61,827 nt of DNA from an uncultured Clostridium sp. (GCF_900547735.1 NZ_URHZ01000025.1:1-61827), one strand, 5' to 3'; counted from the stretch's first letter, positions 34,179 to 43,512 are shown. Notes: generated from the sequence alone by a model not told the origin. Made by a program: numbers and translations.

Positions 34179-34538
34179 TTATCTCCTGGTGTCCAGTCCG
34201 GCTATACAGTCTATCACTTTCTTGTATTCTTCAGACATTGATTCGGAGAGCTTCGGAATTGTATCGATCTTCGATTCCCTGACTGCCCGCACGACTGCTG
34301 CCGCTGTCTCGCTGAGTCTATCAAACCCCAGATTCGCCGCCACCCCTTTCAGGGTATGAGCGCCTCTCTCGATTTCAGGATAATCCTGATCCTCCAGGCT
34401 CTTCATAAGATTCCCATAGGTCGGATCTTCCCCAAACTTTCTGACAAAACGTTCCAGCAAAGAGGTATTACCTCCAAATCTGGCCAGAACGCGTTCCGTA
34501 TCTTCCCCGAGTCCGGTGTATACATCTTTTATATCCAT
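34179..34538 (-). CDS. HPt phosphotransfer protein
   Basis: 119 residues, one histidine phosphotransfer domain. The phospho-accepting His is in GAHTLKGVAANLG near residue 68. LLERFVRKFGEDPTYGNLMKSL precedes it. It passes phosphate between a hybrid kinase and response regulators. First gene of a two-gene operon with the HD-GYP regulator, driven by a promoter at 34595-34623. Divergent from the RluA-type synthase. The start ATG follows AAAGG. Confidence 0.9.
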   Translation of the reverse strand: MDIKDVYTGLGEDTERVLARFGGNTSLLERFVRKFGEDPTYGNLMKSLEDQDYPEIERGAHTLKGVAANLGFDRLSETAAAVVRAVRESKIDTIPKLSESMSEEYKKVIDCIAGLDTRR

Positions 34539-34594
34539 TTATTATCTGCCTTTCTGACTAACATATTCAAACACTTTCTTTTTTCTCACTCTTA

Positions 34595-34623
34595 ATTGTA
34601 GCAAAGATAAATATAATTTGCAA
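34595..34623 (-). promoter_or_regulatory. HPt operon promoter
   Basis: On the minus strand TTGCAA (34618-34623), 17-bp spacer, TACAAT (34595-34600). The -10 context TTTGCTACAATTA is identical to that of the divergent rlu promoter. Confidence 0.7.
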
Positions 34624-34646
34624 TGAATTTTATCTTTTCTCCCCGC

Positions 34647-34675
34647 TTGTAAACAGCCCTCTTTTTTGCTACAAT
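34647..34675 (+). promoter_or_regulatory. Promoter implying a leaderless mRNA
   Basis: TTGTAA (34647-34652), 17-bp spacer, TACAAT (34670-34675). Only 7 bases separate the -10 from the ATG at 34683, and there is no ribosome binding site, so transcription would start at or next to the A of ATG. Confidence 0.65.
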
Positions 34676-34682
34676 TACCTGC

Positions 34683-35579
34683 ATGGAAAAGAAACTTTGT
34701 TATCAAATTACAGAACGGGACAGTGGAAAATCAATTGAAAGATTTTTAAAAGAACATGGATTTTCACGTAAAGTGATCGTACACCTCAGAAAGACGGAAC
34801 TGGGTATTACGTTGAACGGTTCCCCGGCCTACACGACCAGAATCATAAGCGCGGGCGATGTGCTGTCCATCCTGCTTTCAGAAGACGTTTCATCGGAAAA
34901 TATCGTGCCGGTTCCCATGGAAATTAATATTGTATATGAAGATGAAGATATGATGGTGATTAATAAGGCGGCCGGGGTTCCGGTCCATCCTTCCCAGGGC
35001 CATTATGACAATACCCTGGCCAACGGCCTGGCCTGGTACTTCAGGGAGAAAAATGAGGCCTTTGTTTTCCGCGCCGTCAACCGCCTGGACCGCGACACGA
35101 CGGGCCTGCTTCTGATCGCAAAGAATATGCTGAGCGGAGCCGTCCTCTCCTCTATGGTTTCCCAGAAAACAATCCACCGTGAATATATGGCGGTTGTATC
35201 CGGTCTGACCGAAGAAGAAGGAACGGTCTGCCGGCCCATCGCCAGGGTGGACGGCTCCACGATTGAGCGCTGCGTGGATCCGGAGAGGGGAGAATATGCC
35301 CGCACCCACTACCGCCGCCTTGCCTATGATGAGGAAAAGGACTGTTCCCTGCTTCTCCTCACCCTGGACACGGGACGGACGCATCAGATCCGGGTCCATA
35401 TGAAATATATCGGCCATCCGCTTCTGGGCGATTTTCTCTACAACCCCGATTACCGTTTTATAAAGCGGCAGTCGCTTCACTCCTGCCGCCTCTCGTTCAC
35501 TCATCCCGTCACGGGTGCATCTATGGAATTCACTGCTCCCCTGCCCGAGGATTTTCACTTTCTGAGTCCTTTGGGGTAA
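34683..35579 (+). CDS. RluA family RNA pseudouridine synthase
   Basis: 298 residues. An N-terminal S4-like RNA-binding part (about 15-75, SIERFLKEHGFSRKVIVHLRK) is followed by the catalytic domain with VNRLDRDTTGLLLIAKN (Asp nucleophile; Asn replaces the more usual His before the Arg) and RTHQIRVHMKYIGHPLLGD. It converts specific uridines of rRNA or tRNA to pseudouridine; which site cannot be told among RluC/RluD-like members. No ribosome binding site precedes ATG and the promoter lies so close that the mRNA looks leaderless. The stop overlaps the convergent rRNA methyltransferase by 25 bp. Confidence 0.93.
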   Translation: MEKKLCYQITERDSGKSIERFLKEHGFSRKVIVHLRKTELGITLNGSPAYTTRIISAGDVLSILLSEDVSSENIVPVPMEINIVYEDEDMMVINKAAGVPVHPSQGHYDNTLANGLAWYFREKNEAFVFRAVNRLDRDTTGLLLIAKNMLSGAVLSSMVSQKTIHREYMAVVSGLTEEEGTVCRPIARVDGSTIERCVDPERGEYARTHYRRLAYDEEKDCSLLLLTLDTGRTHQIRVHMKYIGHPLLGDFLYNPDYRFIKRQSLHSCRLSFTHPVTGASMEFTAPLPEDFHFLSPLG

Positions 35580-36940
35580 TGGTTTTTAAGTACTCCCCCG
35601 GCCAGTTTGGACCAGCCAATTGAATATCCCTCCACATTCATCAAAGTCCAGCCCTTACCGCCCGGCTGACCGCTCTCATCGGCAATCGCCTCCCCTTTTA
35701 AGTAGGCGGCCACTTCCGGTGAATCGGCAGAGTAATCCCGGCGCAGGCTCACTTCTTCTTTCTTGAGGGCCAGAGCCAGCGCATGGGACGGCTCAAACCT
35801 GTTTTTCTTAAAACTTCCCAGATGAAGTCCCGGTCTCACTACCTTCAGCTTGTCAAAATCAGGCATCTCCTCCGGTATCAGGTAAAGCTGATCTCCAAAA
35901 AGAATCAAATTCTTTTTGTCCGTCCATTTCCCCGGCTCCGTTAAACTGCTGCTGCAAAAATCAAAATAATCTTTGAGCGCCTTCCTGTCCTTAATATAGG
36001 CGGGCCATTTCCTCTTTATCTCCCGCTCTGTCCCGTCTTTCCTGAGAACGGCGATATAATGGCCTTCTCCTTTCGTTCTTTGCGGCCAGATCCGGACCGT
36101 ATTCTCAATCCCTTCGACGGTTTTATTTCCCCACTCCTTCACTCCTTTGGAAAGGCCTTCATAATCTTCCGTTTTCTCCACCGAGAATTCAGGATGGTTT
36201 TCTATAAACGCTTCGATCGTCATCTCATTTTCCATGGGCGCAAAGGTGCAGGTAGAGTAGACAAGCCGTCCTCCGGGTTTCAGCATTTGGGCCGCATTGC
36301 ACAGAATTTCCTGCTGGCGCATGGCGCAGCGTTCCACGTTCCCGGGACTCCACTCCCTGACCGCCTCCTCGTCCTTGCGGAACATCCCTTCCCCGGAACA
36401 GGGCGCGTCTACCACTATCCGGTCAAAAAACTCCGGGAAATATCCGGCCAGACGGCCCGATTCCTCATTTGTCACAACGGCATTCCCGACACCCATCCGC
36501 TCCACATTCTGCGAGAGGATCTTTGCCCTGGCCGGATGAATCTCATTCGTCAGCAGGAATCCCCGCCCCTGCAGCGCGGATGCTATCTGGGTCGTCTTAC
36601 CGCCCGGCGCTGCGCAGAGATCCAGCACCCTGTCCCCGGGCCTGGGATCTAAAAATGTGACCACCGCCATCGCGCTGGGCTCCTGGATATAATATACCCC
36701 TGCCTCATGGAACGGATGGCGTCCGGGACGGTCGGCGCTTCCATAATAGAAGCCATCCTGTGCCCAGGGAACCGGCTCCAGAGTAAACGGCGATTTTTCC
36801 ATAAATTCCTCACGTCCCGTTTTAAGCAGATTCAGCCTGAGCCCCTGGGAACGCTCCCTGTCGTAGCTCTCTATAAAATCATTGTACTCTTCTTTCAGCA
36901 TATCTTTCATCCGGTCTTTAAATGCTGACGGCAGCTCCAT
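35555..36940 (-). CDS. RsmF/RsmB-type rRNA cytosine-C5 methyltransferase (NOL1/NOP2/Sun)
   Basis: 461 residues from ATG 36940, preceded by AAAGGAGAGACATACT; a frame extending to 37075 lacks a ribosome binding site. The Rossmann SAM site is LDLCAAPGGKTTQIASAL. The catalytic cysteines are in VDAPCSGEGMFRK (motif IV) and VYSTCTFAPMENE (motif VI). An RsmF-like C-terminal domain with a PUA-like fold follows (about 310-461; DKLKVVRPGLHLGSFKKNRFEPSHALA). It should methylate a cytosine in 16S rRNA. Convergent with the pseudouridine synthase, making a pair of RNA modification genes that overlap at their 3' ends. Confidence 0.92.
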   Translation of the reverse strand: MELPSAFKDRMKDMLKEEYNDFIESYDRERSQGLRLNLLKTGREEFMEKSPFTLEPVPWAQDGFYYGSADRPGRHPFHEAGVYYIQEPSAMAVVTFLDPRPGDRVLDLCAAPGGKTTQIASALQGRGFLLTNEIHPARAKILSQNVERMGVGNAVVTNEESGRLAGYFPEFFDRIVVDAPCSGEGMFRKDEEAVREWSPGNVERCAMRQQEILCNAAQMLKPGGRLVYSTCTFAPMENEMTIEAFIENHPEFSVEKTEDYEGLSKGVKEWGNKTVEGIENTVRIWPQRTKGEGHYIAVLRKDGTEREIKRKWPAYIKDRKALKDYFDFCSSSLTEPGKWTDKKNLILFGDQLYLIPEEMPDFDKLKVVRPGLHLGSFKKNRFEPSHALALALKKEEVSLRRDYSADSPEVAAYLKGEAIADESGQPGGKGWTLMNVEGYSIGWSKLAGGVLKNHYPKGLRK

Positions 36941-37145
36941 AGTATGTCTCTCCTTTATTCCCCGCCTGCGGCGGCACCATTTTTTATCAATATCCGGTCC
37001 GGCCGTCTGTGTCCGTAACCGGGCGTTTCGCAGGCGCGGTCCGCCTGATTTCATTTCTGTACCGATTTTTTTCAATTGAATTATTCTACCATACTCTTTA
37101 AATTCTTACAACTTTTGTTGAAGTATGTTGAAGAAGGAGAACGCC

Positions 37146-37285
37146 GCCGGGACGGTCGGGGTTCGGGATGGTGAGAGGGAGGGGATGAGTCTTCAGTCCC
37201 GGATTAAGTTTGGTCGCGGGTGGGGAAGGTTATGGCCGGGACTGAAGACGCGAAGGTTTTCGCCATCCCGACCCCCGACTTGCGG
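37146..37285. repeat. Long-palindrome repeat, short unit
   Basis: Outer arms GTCGGGGTTCGGGATGG (37155-37171) and CCATCCCGACCCCCGAC (37263-37279); inner arms GAGTCTTCAGTCCCGG (37187-37202) and CCGGGACTGAAGACGC (37236-37251). Only about 33 bp lie between the inner arms, so the T-rich middle module is absent. Family members at 1-100, 49072-49727 and the window's right end share the inner arm. Confidence 0.85.
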
Positions 37286-37440
37286 TGGCTGAACTGTTCT
37301 CTTCTTTCAGGGAAGGGAGGGTATTGTCGCGGTCACTACACACTGCAGATGCTGGGAAAGTGACCGCGGAATGTGGCGGACGCGGCGTGCTTCTCCGGTG
37401 AAGGTGAGTCCCCGCAGGAATTTTTTCTCTGGATTTTCCT
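37286..37440. repeat. Detached flank and T-rich module of the long-palindrome family
   Basis: Contains CTTTCAGGGA and GGGTATTGTC, also found between the two units at 49.33-49.43 kb. A hairpin CGGTCACT/AGTGACCG and the module GTCCCCGCAGGAATTTTTTCT (37408-37428) match the module at 20-40. Together with the preceding unit this fills the 36941-37504 gap; no gene is seen. Confidence 0.65.
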
Positions 37441-37504
37441 ATACATATGCCGCACGGCAATGGAGATACTATCTCAAGCGTAATCTGCAGTCGGAGGTGG
37501 CATC

Positions 37505-38056
37505 ATGGTTTCAGCCGTTTTTTCTTATATTCTTATTCCTTTTTTAACTTTTTTCCTGGCCCGCGGGACCGGCTATTTTACAACTAATTTTTCTTCCATC
37601 CGCACCGCGCTGTCAAGGCAGGGGGAATTTCTTTTGTGGAGTATTATAACCGGAACTTACTTCTTTTTTTCGCTGCGTCTGATTCTTTTGAAGGCGGGAC
37701 AGTATTTTTCAACAAAAAAAGAAACCCTGCTGCTCTTTCTCTCCGCCGGCATGATGCTTCTCTTTGTCATCACGCCGTACCTGCCCGCACGGTTTCCTTT
37801 TTTATCCTTTATCCATGTAATTACGGCGATTATTTCCACAGTGGTGCTCTTTTTCTGCCTTCTGATTCTGGCGCTGAAGCTGTACTTCCGGGAGCCGGAA
37901 AAAGGGCGACCCTGCCTTTTCCTTCTGATTTCCACCGCCGTCTTCTGTATCTCCTCCCTGATTTTATCGGGAATTATCAACACGGCAATGGAAATCTGGT
38001 TTGTGCTGGCCTGCTGCCTTCTGATCCGCTCCTATCTCCGCCTGTTTTCCAAATAG
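37505..38056 (+). CDS. Small polytopic membrane protein, unknown function
   Basis: 183 residues with about six hydrophobic segments, beginning SYILIPFLTFFLARG and continuing through LLLFLSAGMMLLFVIT, VITAIISTVVLFFCLLILAL and LFLLISTAVFCISSLILSG to WFVLACCLLIRSYL. No motif is recognised. GGAGGTGGCATC precedes ATG. It is immediately downstream of the long-palindrome repeat region and convergent with the MFS gene. Confidence 0.75.
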   Translation: MVSAVFSYILIPFLTFFLARGTGYFTTNFSSIRTALSRQGEFLLWSIITGTYFFFSLRLILLKAGQYFSTKKETLLLFLSAGMMLLFVITPYLPARFPFLSFIHVITAIISTVVLFFCLLILALKLYFREPEKGRPCLFLLISTAVFCISSLILSGIINTAMEIWFVLACCLLIRSYLRLFSK

Positions 38057-38126
38057 GGTCCGATATGCCGCGGCAGAGCCGGGAACCGATATTTCCTCCC
38101 GGGCGTCTGCCAAAGCTTCCGCCGGG

Positions 38127-39434
38127 CTATTTGCCCAGCTCATTTACAATCTCCCGGCTAATGGTACCTGCCGCGCTTTTGGCCGCTTTTGACGTAATTT
38201 GGGTGTTACGCTTCATTCCGTACCGGAATACATAGAAAGCCATGGCGGCGGCAAGCAGCCCCGTCGCGGCCAGGAAGCCGAATATCAGCGGATATCCTTC
38301 CCCCTGGTAACGATCCAGCCAGGCCCCGAACAGTACCGAATATACGGCGTCGGGCAGATATCCGATAATCGATATAATCCCAATCACCGTGCCGGTCATC
38401 GACTTCGGGATCCCCACCTCCGCAACGACCGAGGAGATGACGCCGTAGGTCATCATGACGACCGCTCCCGGTATCAGCGTATAAAAGCTGGCAAGCCCCG
38501 CATTCATTCCCTTCGGAAGAACCAGTACGATTCCAAACAAAACCGCCGTAAGCGTAAATGAAGTACAGAGCCATTTACTCGTAGACTTAAAACATTTATC
38601 CGCAATCAGGCCGCCGACCGGGGCAAGAAGCAGAAGAAGGTAAGTTCTCACCGCTGAGAGGAGACCGGAATCCACCATGGAAATCCCCACCACCTCCGTC
38701 AGATACGGATTGAAATACGACGTGCTCATATAGAAGCCGTAGCCGCAGAACATGATCGCAGAGATGACCCAGACCACCGGGTTTTTAAGCAGTTTTCCCA
38801 CATCCGCCATCCGGAATTTTGGTTCTCCGCCGTCAGCCCCTGCTTTTCCGTCCTCCTCCCTGAGGAGAACCATCAGAAGCACCGCCACGATAATGGGAAC
38901 AATGCCGCCGAATACGCAGGCACGGAAGAAGCCGCTCTCCATGTCGGCCCCCGTATTGTAAACGAGAACGGCCGCGGCATTGACGGCGGCAGCGGCGATG
39001 CCGTTGCACGCATAGTAAAGACCGTACAAAAATCCCTGTTCTTCCTCGGTGCCGATGATTCTTACCGTCTTCAGAAGCGCCGCCCATACGACAAATCCCG
39101 TGCTGAACGCAAGTCCCATCCAGATAATCATGGAGATGACAAAATTTTTCATTGTAAACAGGTACAGAAATACAAAGGCCGAAGTCCCAAGACAGGACCA
39201 GGACAATGCTTTTCTCGGTGAAATCCGATCGGCCAGTATCCCGCCGGGCAGATACAGAATCACATTTCCGATTGTGTACATGGTCATAAGATACCCCGAC
39301 TGTGTGTTGGTGATATTCATACAGGCAATATGGGCATCATAAAAAACGTATTTGATATAGGGCAGGAAATAGATAGAACCTCCCGCCAGTCCCAGTGTAA
39401 TAATAAGCAGATATTTTCTGAATTTACCGTTCAT
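38127..39434 (-). CDS. MFS transporter
   Basis: 435 residues with 12 predicted membrane segments. The loop between segments 2 and 3 reads GGILADRISPRKALSW, matching the MFS signature GxxxDRxGRR-like pattern. Ligand unknown. Its start overlaps the PepD-type peptidase stop by 11 bp, making it the last gene of the DUF917-NCS1-peptidase-MFS operon; it may import or export a peptide or breakdown product handled by these enzymes. Confidence 0.9.
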   Translation of the reverse strand: MNGKFRKYLLIITLGLAGGSIYFLPYIKYVFYDAHIACMNITNTQSGYLMTMYTIGNVILYLPGGILADRISPRKALSWSCLGTSAFVFLYLFTMKNFVISMIIWMGLAFSTGFVVWAALLKTVRIIGTEEEQGFLYGLYYACNGIAAAAVNAAAVLVYNTGADMESGFFRACVFGGIVPIIVAVLLMVLLREEDGKAGADGGEPKFRMADVGKLLKNPVVWVISAIMFCGYGFYMSTSYFNPYLTEVVGISMVDSGLLSAVRTYLLLLLAPVGGLIADKCFKSTSKWLCTSFTLTAVLFGIVLVLPKGMNAGLASFYTLIPGAVVMMTYGVISSVVAEVGIPKSMTGTVIGIISIIGYLPDAVYSVLFGAWLDRYQGEGYPLIFGFLAATGLLAAAMAFYVFRYGMKRNTQITSKAAKSAAGTISREIVNELGK

Positions 39435-40905
39435 CTCCGTCTTCCCCCCTGTCTGGTTCCATTTGCTTTATCTTTGTCAGGACCGCATCCAGAAGTCTGA
39501 ATACCTTTCCCACAGAAGCCGTCTCTACCGCCTCTTTAACCGTGTGCGCCCCCACAATCGACGGACCGATGGAAATTGCTTCTTTCACGGAAGGACAGTT
39601 TTTCATGATAATACCGCACTCCACGCCCGCATGGACATTTTCCAGAACCGGCTCACAGCCAAAGCTTTCCCTGTAGGCCTCACAGAGAATTCCCGTGAGC
39701 TTTGACTCCTTTTTATAAGTCCAGGCGGGATATTCGTCTTTGATTACGCTCCCTGCGCCAAATCGGTTTCCCAGACGGCAGATTCGTTCTGCCTCGTCCC
39801 TGTACCAGGATTCATAGGAGGATCTGAGGCTGAGCTCTATCGTCAGCATCCTCTTTTGTCCGCCGCCCTCCCTGACGGATGCCAGGTTTACAGAGGAACA
39901 GATAAATTCCTCCGTCCTGCTTTTCACCCCATGGGGCAGATTCTCCATCAGTAAAAGGAGCCTCTCCCTGCATGATGGCGCATATCTCTTCCGTTCTTTC
40001 ATATCCTGATTTTTCTCTATGTTCAGAGTGAGTTCCTCTTCTTCACCGCTCCATTCCTTCAAGCGCTGCTCCATAAAGAGGGCGGCCTGTTTTTCTATTA
40101 AAACAGTATCTTCGACCAGAATCCCGGCCGAAGCTTCCGAAGGTATCGCATTGGAACGGCTCCCGCCTTCCAGAGCTGAAAGTTCCCACGAAGCTTCATC
40201 AAGCGACCGCAGGAACCGGATAAGAAGGCCGATGGCATTTTCCCTTTTCTTCCCAATCTCCAGGCCGGAATGGCCGCCCTTACCGCCCCGGACGGCGACC
40301 GTTACAAATTCTTTTTTCCCTGCCTTTTCTTCCGTCACGGGAAATTCAAGCAGGACGGAGATTCCTCCCGCCGCTCCGATTGTAAAAACCCCTTCCTTCT
40401 CACTGTCCAGGTTAATCAGCCATTCTCCGCTCAGAACCTCACCGTTCAGCGCCTCGGCGCCTTCCATCGTCTCCTCCTCGTTGGATGTAAAAACGGCTTC
40501 CAGGGGCGGATAATCCCCGCCCTCATTTAACAGTGCAAGTATTAATGCCATTCCGATTCCGTTATCGGCTCCCAGCGTTGTTCCCGATGCCCTCATATAG
40601 CCGTCTTCCTCGTGAATCCCCTGCGGAACCTTTTCCACTTCCGCCTGCGGGTTTTCCGTCTCCCAGACCATATCCGTATGAGCCTGCAAAATAACGGAAG
40701 GACAGCCGGTTTCTCTTTTCCCCTGTCTCAGTATCACATTATTGTGTCCGTCCCGGAATACGTCAAGCCCCAGTCTCTTCCCCTTTGCTTCCAGGTAATC
40801 GGCAATCCTCTCTTCTTCATAGGACGGCCTTGGAATTTCCGCTATCTCCCTGAAACAGTCAAGGACGCGTTCCACTTCATCTTCCCGATTCTTTCTTCCT
40901 CCCAT
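39424..40905 (-). CDS. PepD-type aminoacyl-histidine dipeptidase (M20 family)
   Basis: 493 residues from ATG 40905, preceded by AAGGAG; a GTG at 40944 inside the upstream gene has no good ribosome binding site. Metal-binding motifs: LQAHTDMVW, GTTLGADNGIGMA, and TSNEEETMEGAEAL. Near the C-terminus HAGVECGIIMKN and GAHTVKEAVE complete the site. This is the PepD (cytosolic nonspecific dipeptidase) subfamily, cleaving dipeptides such as Xaa-His. In this operon with DUF917 and an NCS1 permease it may act on a peptide-like or cyclic amide substrate after ring opening. Confidence 0.9.
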   Translation of the reverse strand: MGGRKNREDEVERVLDCFREIAEIPRPSYEEERIADYLEAKGKRLGLDVFRDGHNNVILRQGKRETGCPSVILQAHTDMVWETENPQAEVEKVPQGIHEEDGYMRASGTTLGADNGIGMALILALLNEGGDYPPLEAVFTSNEEETMEGAEALNGEVLSGEWLINLDSEKEGVFTIGAAGGISVLLEFPVTEEKAGKKEFVTVAVRGGKGGHSGLEIGKKRENAIGLLIRFLRSLDEASWELSALEGGSRSNAIPSEASAGILVEDTVLIEKQAALFMEQRLKEWSGEEEELTLNIEKNQDMKERKRYAPSCRERLLLLMENLPHGVKSRTEEFICSSVNLASVREGGGQKRMLTIELSLRSSYESWYRDEAERICRLGNRFGAGSVIKDEYPAWTYKKESKLTGILCEAYRESFGCEPVLENVHAGVECGIIMKNCPSVKEAISIGPSIVGAHTVKEAVETASVGKVFRLLDAVLTKIKQMEPDRGEDGDER

Positions 40906-40930
40906 TATATCACTCTTCTCCTTCTTTTTT

Positions 40931-42283
40931 TCATTCTGCCTCACCGCATTTTATTTTTGATCCGTACCTCTGGGCCGCAGTGTAAATAAACATGGCTACG
41001 GCAATGCACACAATGGGCGCCGGAACCACATCCCCGAAACCGGAAAAAAAGCCAAATCCCACCGGCCGTTCCGTCATTGCAAGCCCCACGGCCGAAGCGG
41101 CGGCCCAGGCGGCCAGGGCATCCCATTTGACGGCATATTTTACAGAGCCTATCTCTTCATCATAGCTTTTCCTGTTGCAGATATAGAAATCGGCAATCAG
41201 AATCCCCGTGATGGGGGTAATGAATACGCCGAGTACTGATAAGAAATCCACAAAATACCGGTATACGCCCAGCGCCGCAATGGCCGTGCTGACCGCTCCC
41301 AGAATCAGGGTCAGCCTCATCCTCGGAATACGCGACACCCCATCCAGCGTGTTCATCAGTCCGAGGACGCTCCCATAGAGATTGTTGTCATTGGTCGTCC
41401 ACTGGCCCAGTACCAGAACCACGGCCCCAAACACTCCCATGCCGAGGGACACGATCATGACCTCCACCACATTCCAGTTCCGGAATGCGTAGGTAAAAAA
41501 GGCTCCGCACATCATGACCGGAATATATCCCCAGAAATAGCCGAGGCTGATCCCAACGGCACAGTCTTTCCCCGATTTGCAAAAACGGCTGAAATCCCCC
41601 ATCATGGCAATGCCGACGGCAAAAGAGCCGACCACAATCGAGATCCCCGCGGAAATGCTGATCCGGTTTCCAACCGGCCCGGCGCTCACAATCTCTTCAA
41701 ACGGTATCAGACGCCCCGTCTTAAGGACGGCCGCAATACAGAGGATGAACAGGAGAGGAAGGCCGATTTCACTCAGTCGTTTGATGGCCTTAAAACCGAA
41801 GATGGCGGTCGTCGACATGGCCAGGCCTCCGAACACGGTAAACAGTACCGGGGCAATCTCCGGGCCTCCGAGCTGTTCCACCACCGAGGATATCGTGTTT
41901 CCAAATAAATCCGCCTGAAATGCATACCAGCCGAAATTGCAGAAACAGAAGATTACGCCAATTAATTTGGCGCCTCCGACTCCAAAAGCCCTCCGGCAGT
42001 TAAATGAAGTAGCCAGATGAGTGTGGGCGCTCACCAGTGCGCAGGTGGTGGCAAGAAGAAACACAATAAACGCACCTGCAACACAAACGATGCACATTTC
42101 CCGGAAAGGCAGGCCGTCGGCCAGCACGCCTCCCACGGCCAGGCCGCTCAGGCCAAATCCTTCCCCCAGCCACACCATTCCCTGTTCCAGCCATGTTTTT
42201 CTGGCTTCAGCGGGAACCGGCGTCTTCTCATAATCATTATATTTTTCCTCCAGGGAATTCCCTGTTTCCGGCCCTTTCTCCAT
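40931..42283 (-). CDS. NCS1 family permease (cytosine/purine/hydantoin type)
   Basis: 450 residues with about 12 membrane segments. Signature regions: GFGLSGLAVGGVLADGLPF, SFNCRRAFGVGGAKLIG, FCNFGWYAFQADLFGN. The family imports cytosine, purines, allantoin, hydantoins or related nucleobase-like compounds with Na+ or H+. AGGAGGGGATGAG precedes ATG. Located between DUF917 (14 bp upstream) and the peptidase, under a divergent PucR regulator, so I infer uptake of a hydantoin- or purine-like compound. Confidence 0.92.
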   Translation of the reverse strand: MEKGPETGNSLEEKYNDYEKTPVPAEARKTWLEQGMVWLGEGFGLSGLAVGGVLADGLPFREMCIVCVAGAFIVFLLATTCALVSAHTHLATSFNCRRAFGVGGAKLIGVIFCFCNFGWYAFQADLFGNTISSVVEQLGGPEIAPVLFTVFGGLAMSTTAIFGFKAIKRLSEIGLPLLFILCIAAVLKTGRLIPFEEIVSAGPVGNRISISAGISIVVGSFAVGIAMMGDFSRFCKSGKDCAVGISLGYFWGYIPVMMCGAFFTYAFRNWNVVEVMIVSLGMGVFGAVVLVLGQWTTNDNNLYGSVLGLMNTLDGVSRIPRMRLTLILGAVSTAIAALGVYRYFVDFLSVLGVFITPITGILIADFYICNRKSYDEEIGSVKYAVKWDALAAWAAASAVGLAMTERPVGFGFFSGFGDVVPAPIVCIAVAMFIYTAAQRYGSKIKCGEAE

Positions 42284-42297
42284 CTCATCCCCTCCTT

Positions 42298-43386
42298 TTA
42301 CCGCTCCAGGAATACACAGTCCTCGTCAAATCCAAAGAACCTCGGATTCAGGATTTCCAGCGCTCTCTCCGTTTTCCAGAGCTCATGGCAGGGGAATCCC
42401 AGGACGCATAGCTCCATTCCCTCCTTGCAGTTGGGGTTTGTGACGGGCATCCCCGTCTTCTGCTCCAGCACGCAGATGAGATCCGGGCAGGTCAGGCGCA
42501 GTTTCCCGTCCACCCACATCATCATGTTTTCGTTCTTGTACCAGACCCTGGCGCTGCTCCCCGCATCATTCCCGGTTCCGTCCAGCCGGATATTGCCGTA
42601 GGTAAAACCGTCCCGGTTCTCCCAGTCCGTCTGAGCGGAAGCGCGTCCGGTAAACAAAAGTTTGCCGCCGGCTGCTTTCAGGACGGCTTCGATCGGATCT
42701 TCCCCTCTCTCCTCCGCTAATCTCCGCGCCTGACCAACTTGACAGGCTTTTGACAAGGCTCCCGGGATTACCGATTTTCGAAGCTCCCTTCCCTTCATCG
42801 GATGATCCGTCATACCGACCGCCCCGTTTGTCGCCACCGCCATAAAACGGGTGAGGGCTTCAGCCCTGGCATCCTCCCGCACAACGGGAATGATGGCTAC
42901 ATCCCCGTAAATTGTCCCCACCGCCAGGGGTGTGATGGGCTGCCCCGTCACATAGTAGGTCGAAAACTGCAGCTCCGGCACCGCTCTGCCCGCCGCATCG
43001 GCATCCACGATGAACTTGCCCGTCTTCGCGGCCATCGCCATAACCTCACCCGTATTCCCCGCCCCGTATTCGATGGATACAAGGCCGTGGAAACTCGTTT
43101 CCATATAGTTTTCAAGCGCTTCTACGGAAAGGGCGATATCGCTTCCGTCAAACAGGTCTTCCTCCGCCTCCTGTTCCTCCGGTACCATGCAGCCGCAGTA
43201 ATACGGACTTGCATAATAGGATTCGTCCTCAATCTCATCGAAATCCAGCAGTTTGAACTCATGGCCCCTGTTCCATTCACGCTTCACCGCGCCCATGCCT
43301 TCCGCCAGGGAACCGCCTCCGCCCGTCCCCATAATTGCGCATCCCGTCATAATATCCTTCAATTCCTGTAACCCCAGTTTTCTCAT
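42298..43386 (-). CDS. DUF917 family protein (hydantoinase/oxoprolinase-associated)
   Basis: 362 residues from ATG 43386, preceded by AGGAGAGGAG; a longer frame lacks support. The N-terminus LGLQELKDIMTGCAIMGTGGGGSLAEG, then SIEYGAGNTGEVMAMA and DADAAGRAVPELQFSTYY are typical of DUF917. Members co-occur with hydantoinase/N-methylhydantoinase systems, and one group is described as S-methylthiohydantoin desulfurase. Here it is the first gene of an operon with an NCS1 permease, a PepD-type peptidase and MFS, facing a PucR activator. A role in breaking down an imported hydantoin- or thiohydantoin-like molecule is a reasonable inference. Confidence 0.9.
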   Translation of the reverse strand: MRKLGLQELKDIMTGCAIMGTGGGGSLAEGMGAVKREWNRGHEFKLLDFDEIEDESYYASPYYCGCMVPEEQEAEEDLFDGSDIALSVEALENYMETSFHGLVSIEYGAGNTGEVMAMAAKTGKFIVDADAAGRAVPELQFSTYYVTGQPITPLAVGTIYGDVAIIPVVREDARAEALTRFMAVATNGAVGMTDHPMKGRELRKSVIPGALSKACQVGQARRLAEERGEDPIEAVLKAAGGKLLFTGRASAQTDWENRDGFTYGNIRLDGTGNDAGSSARVWYKNENMMMWVDGKLRLTCPDLICVLEQKTGMPVTNPNCKEGMELCVLGFPCHELWKTERALEILNPRFFGFDEDCVFLER

Positions 43387-43512
43387 TTTCTTTCTCCTCT
43401 CCTGTCTCTCTGCAGATACTCTAATGTGCCGCCGCACTGTTTTCATAGTTCTATTGTACTGTCTGCGCTCTGCCGGTTCATCATGATAAAGTACAAAAAA
43501 CAAGAGCTTATT

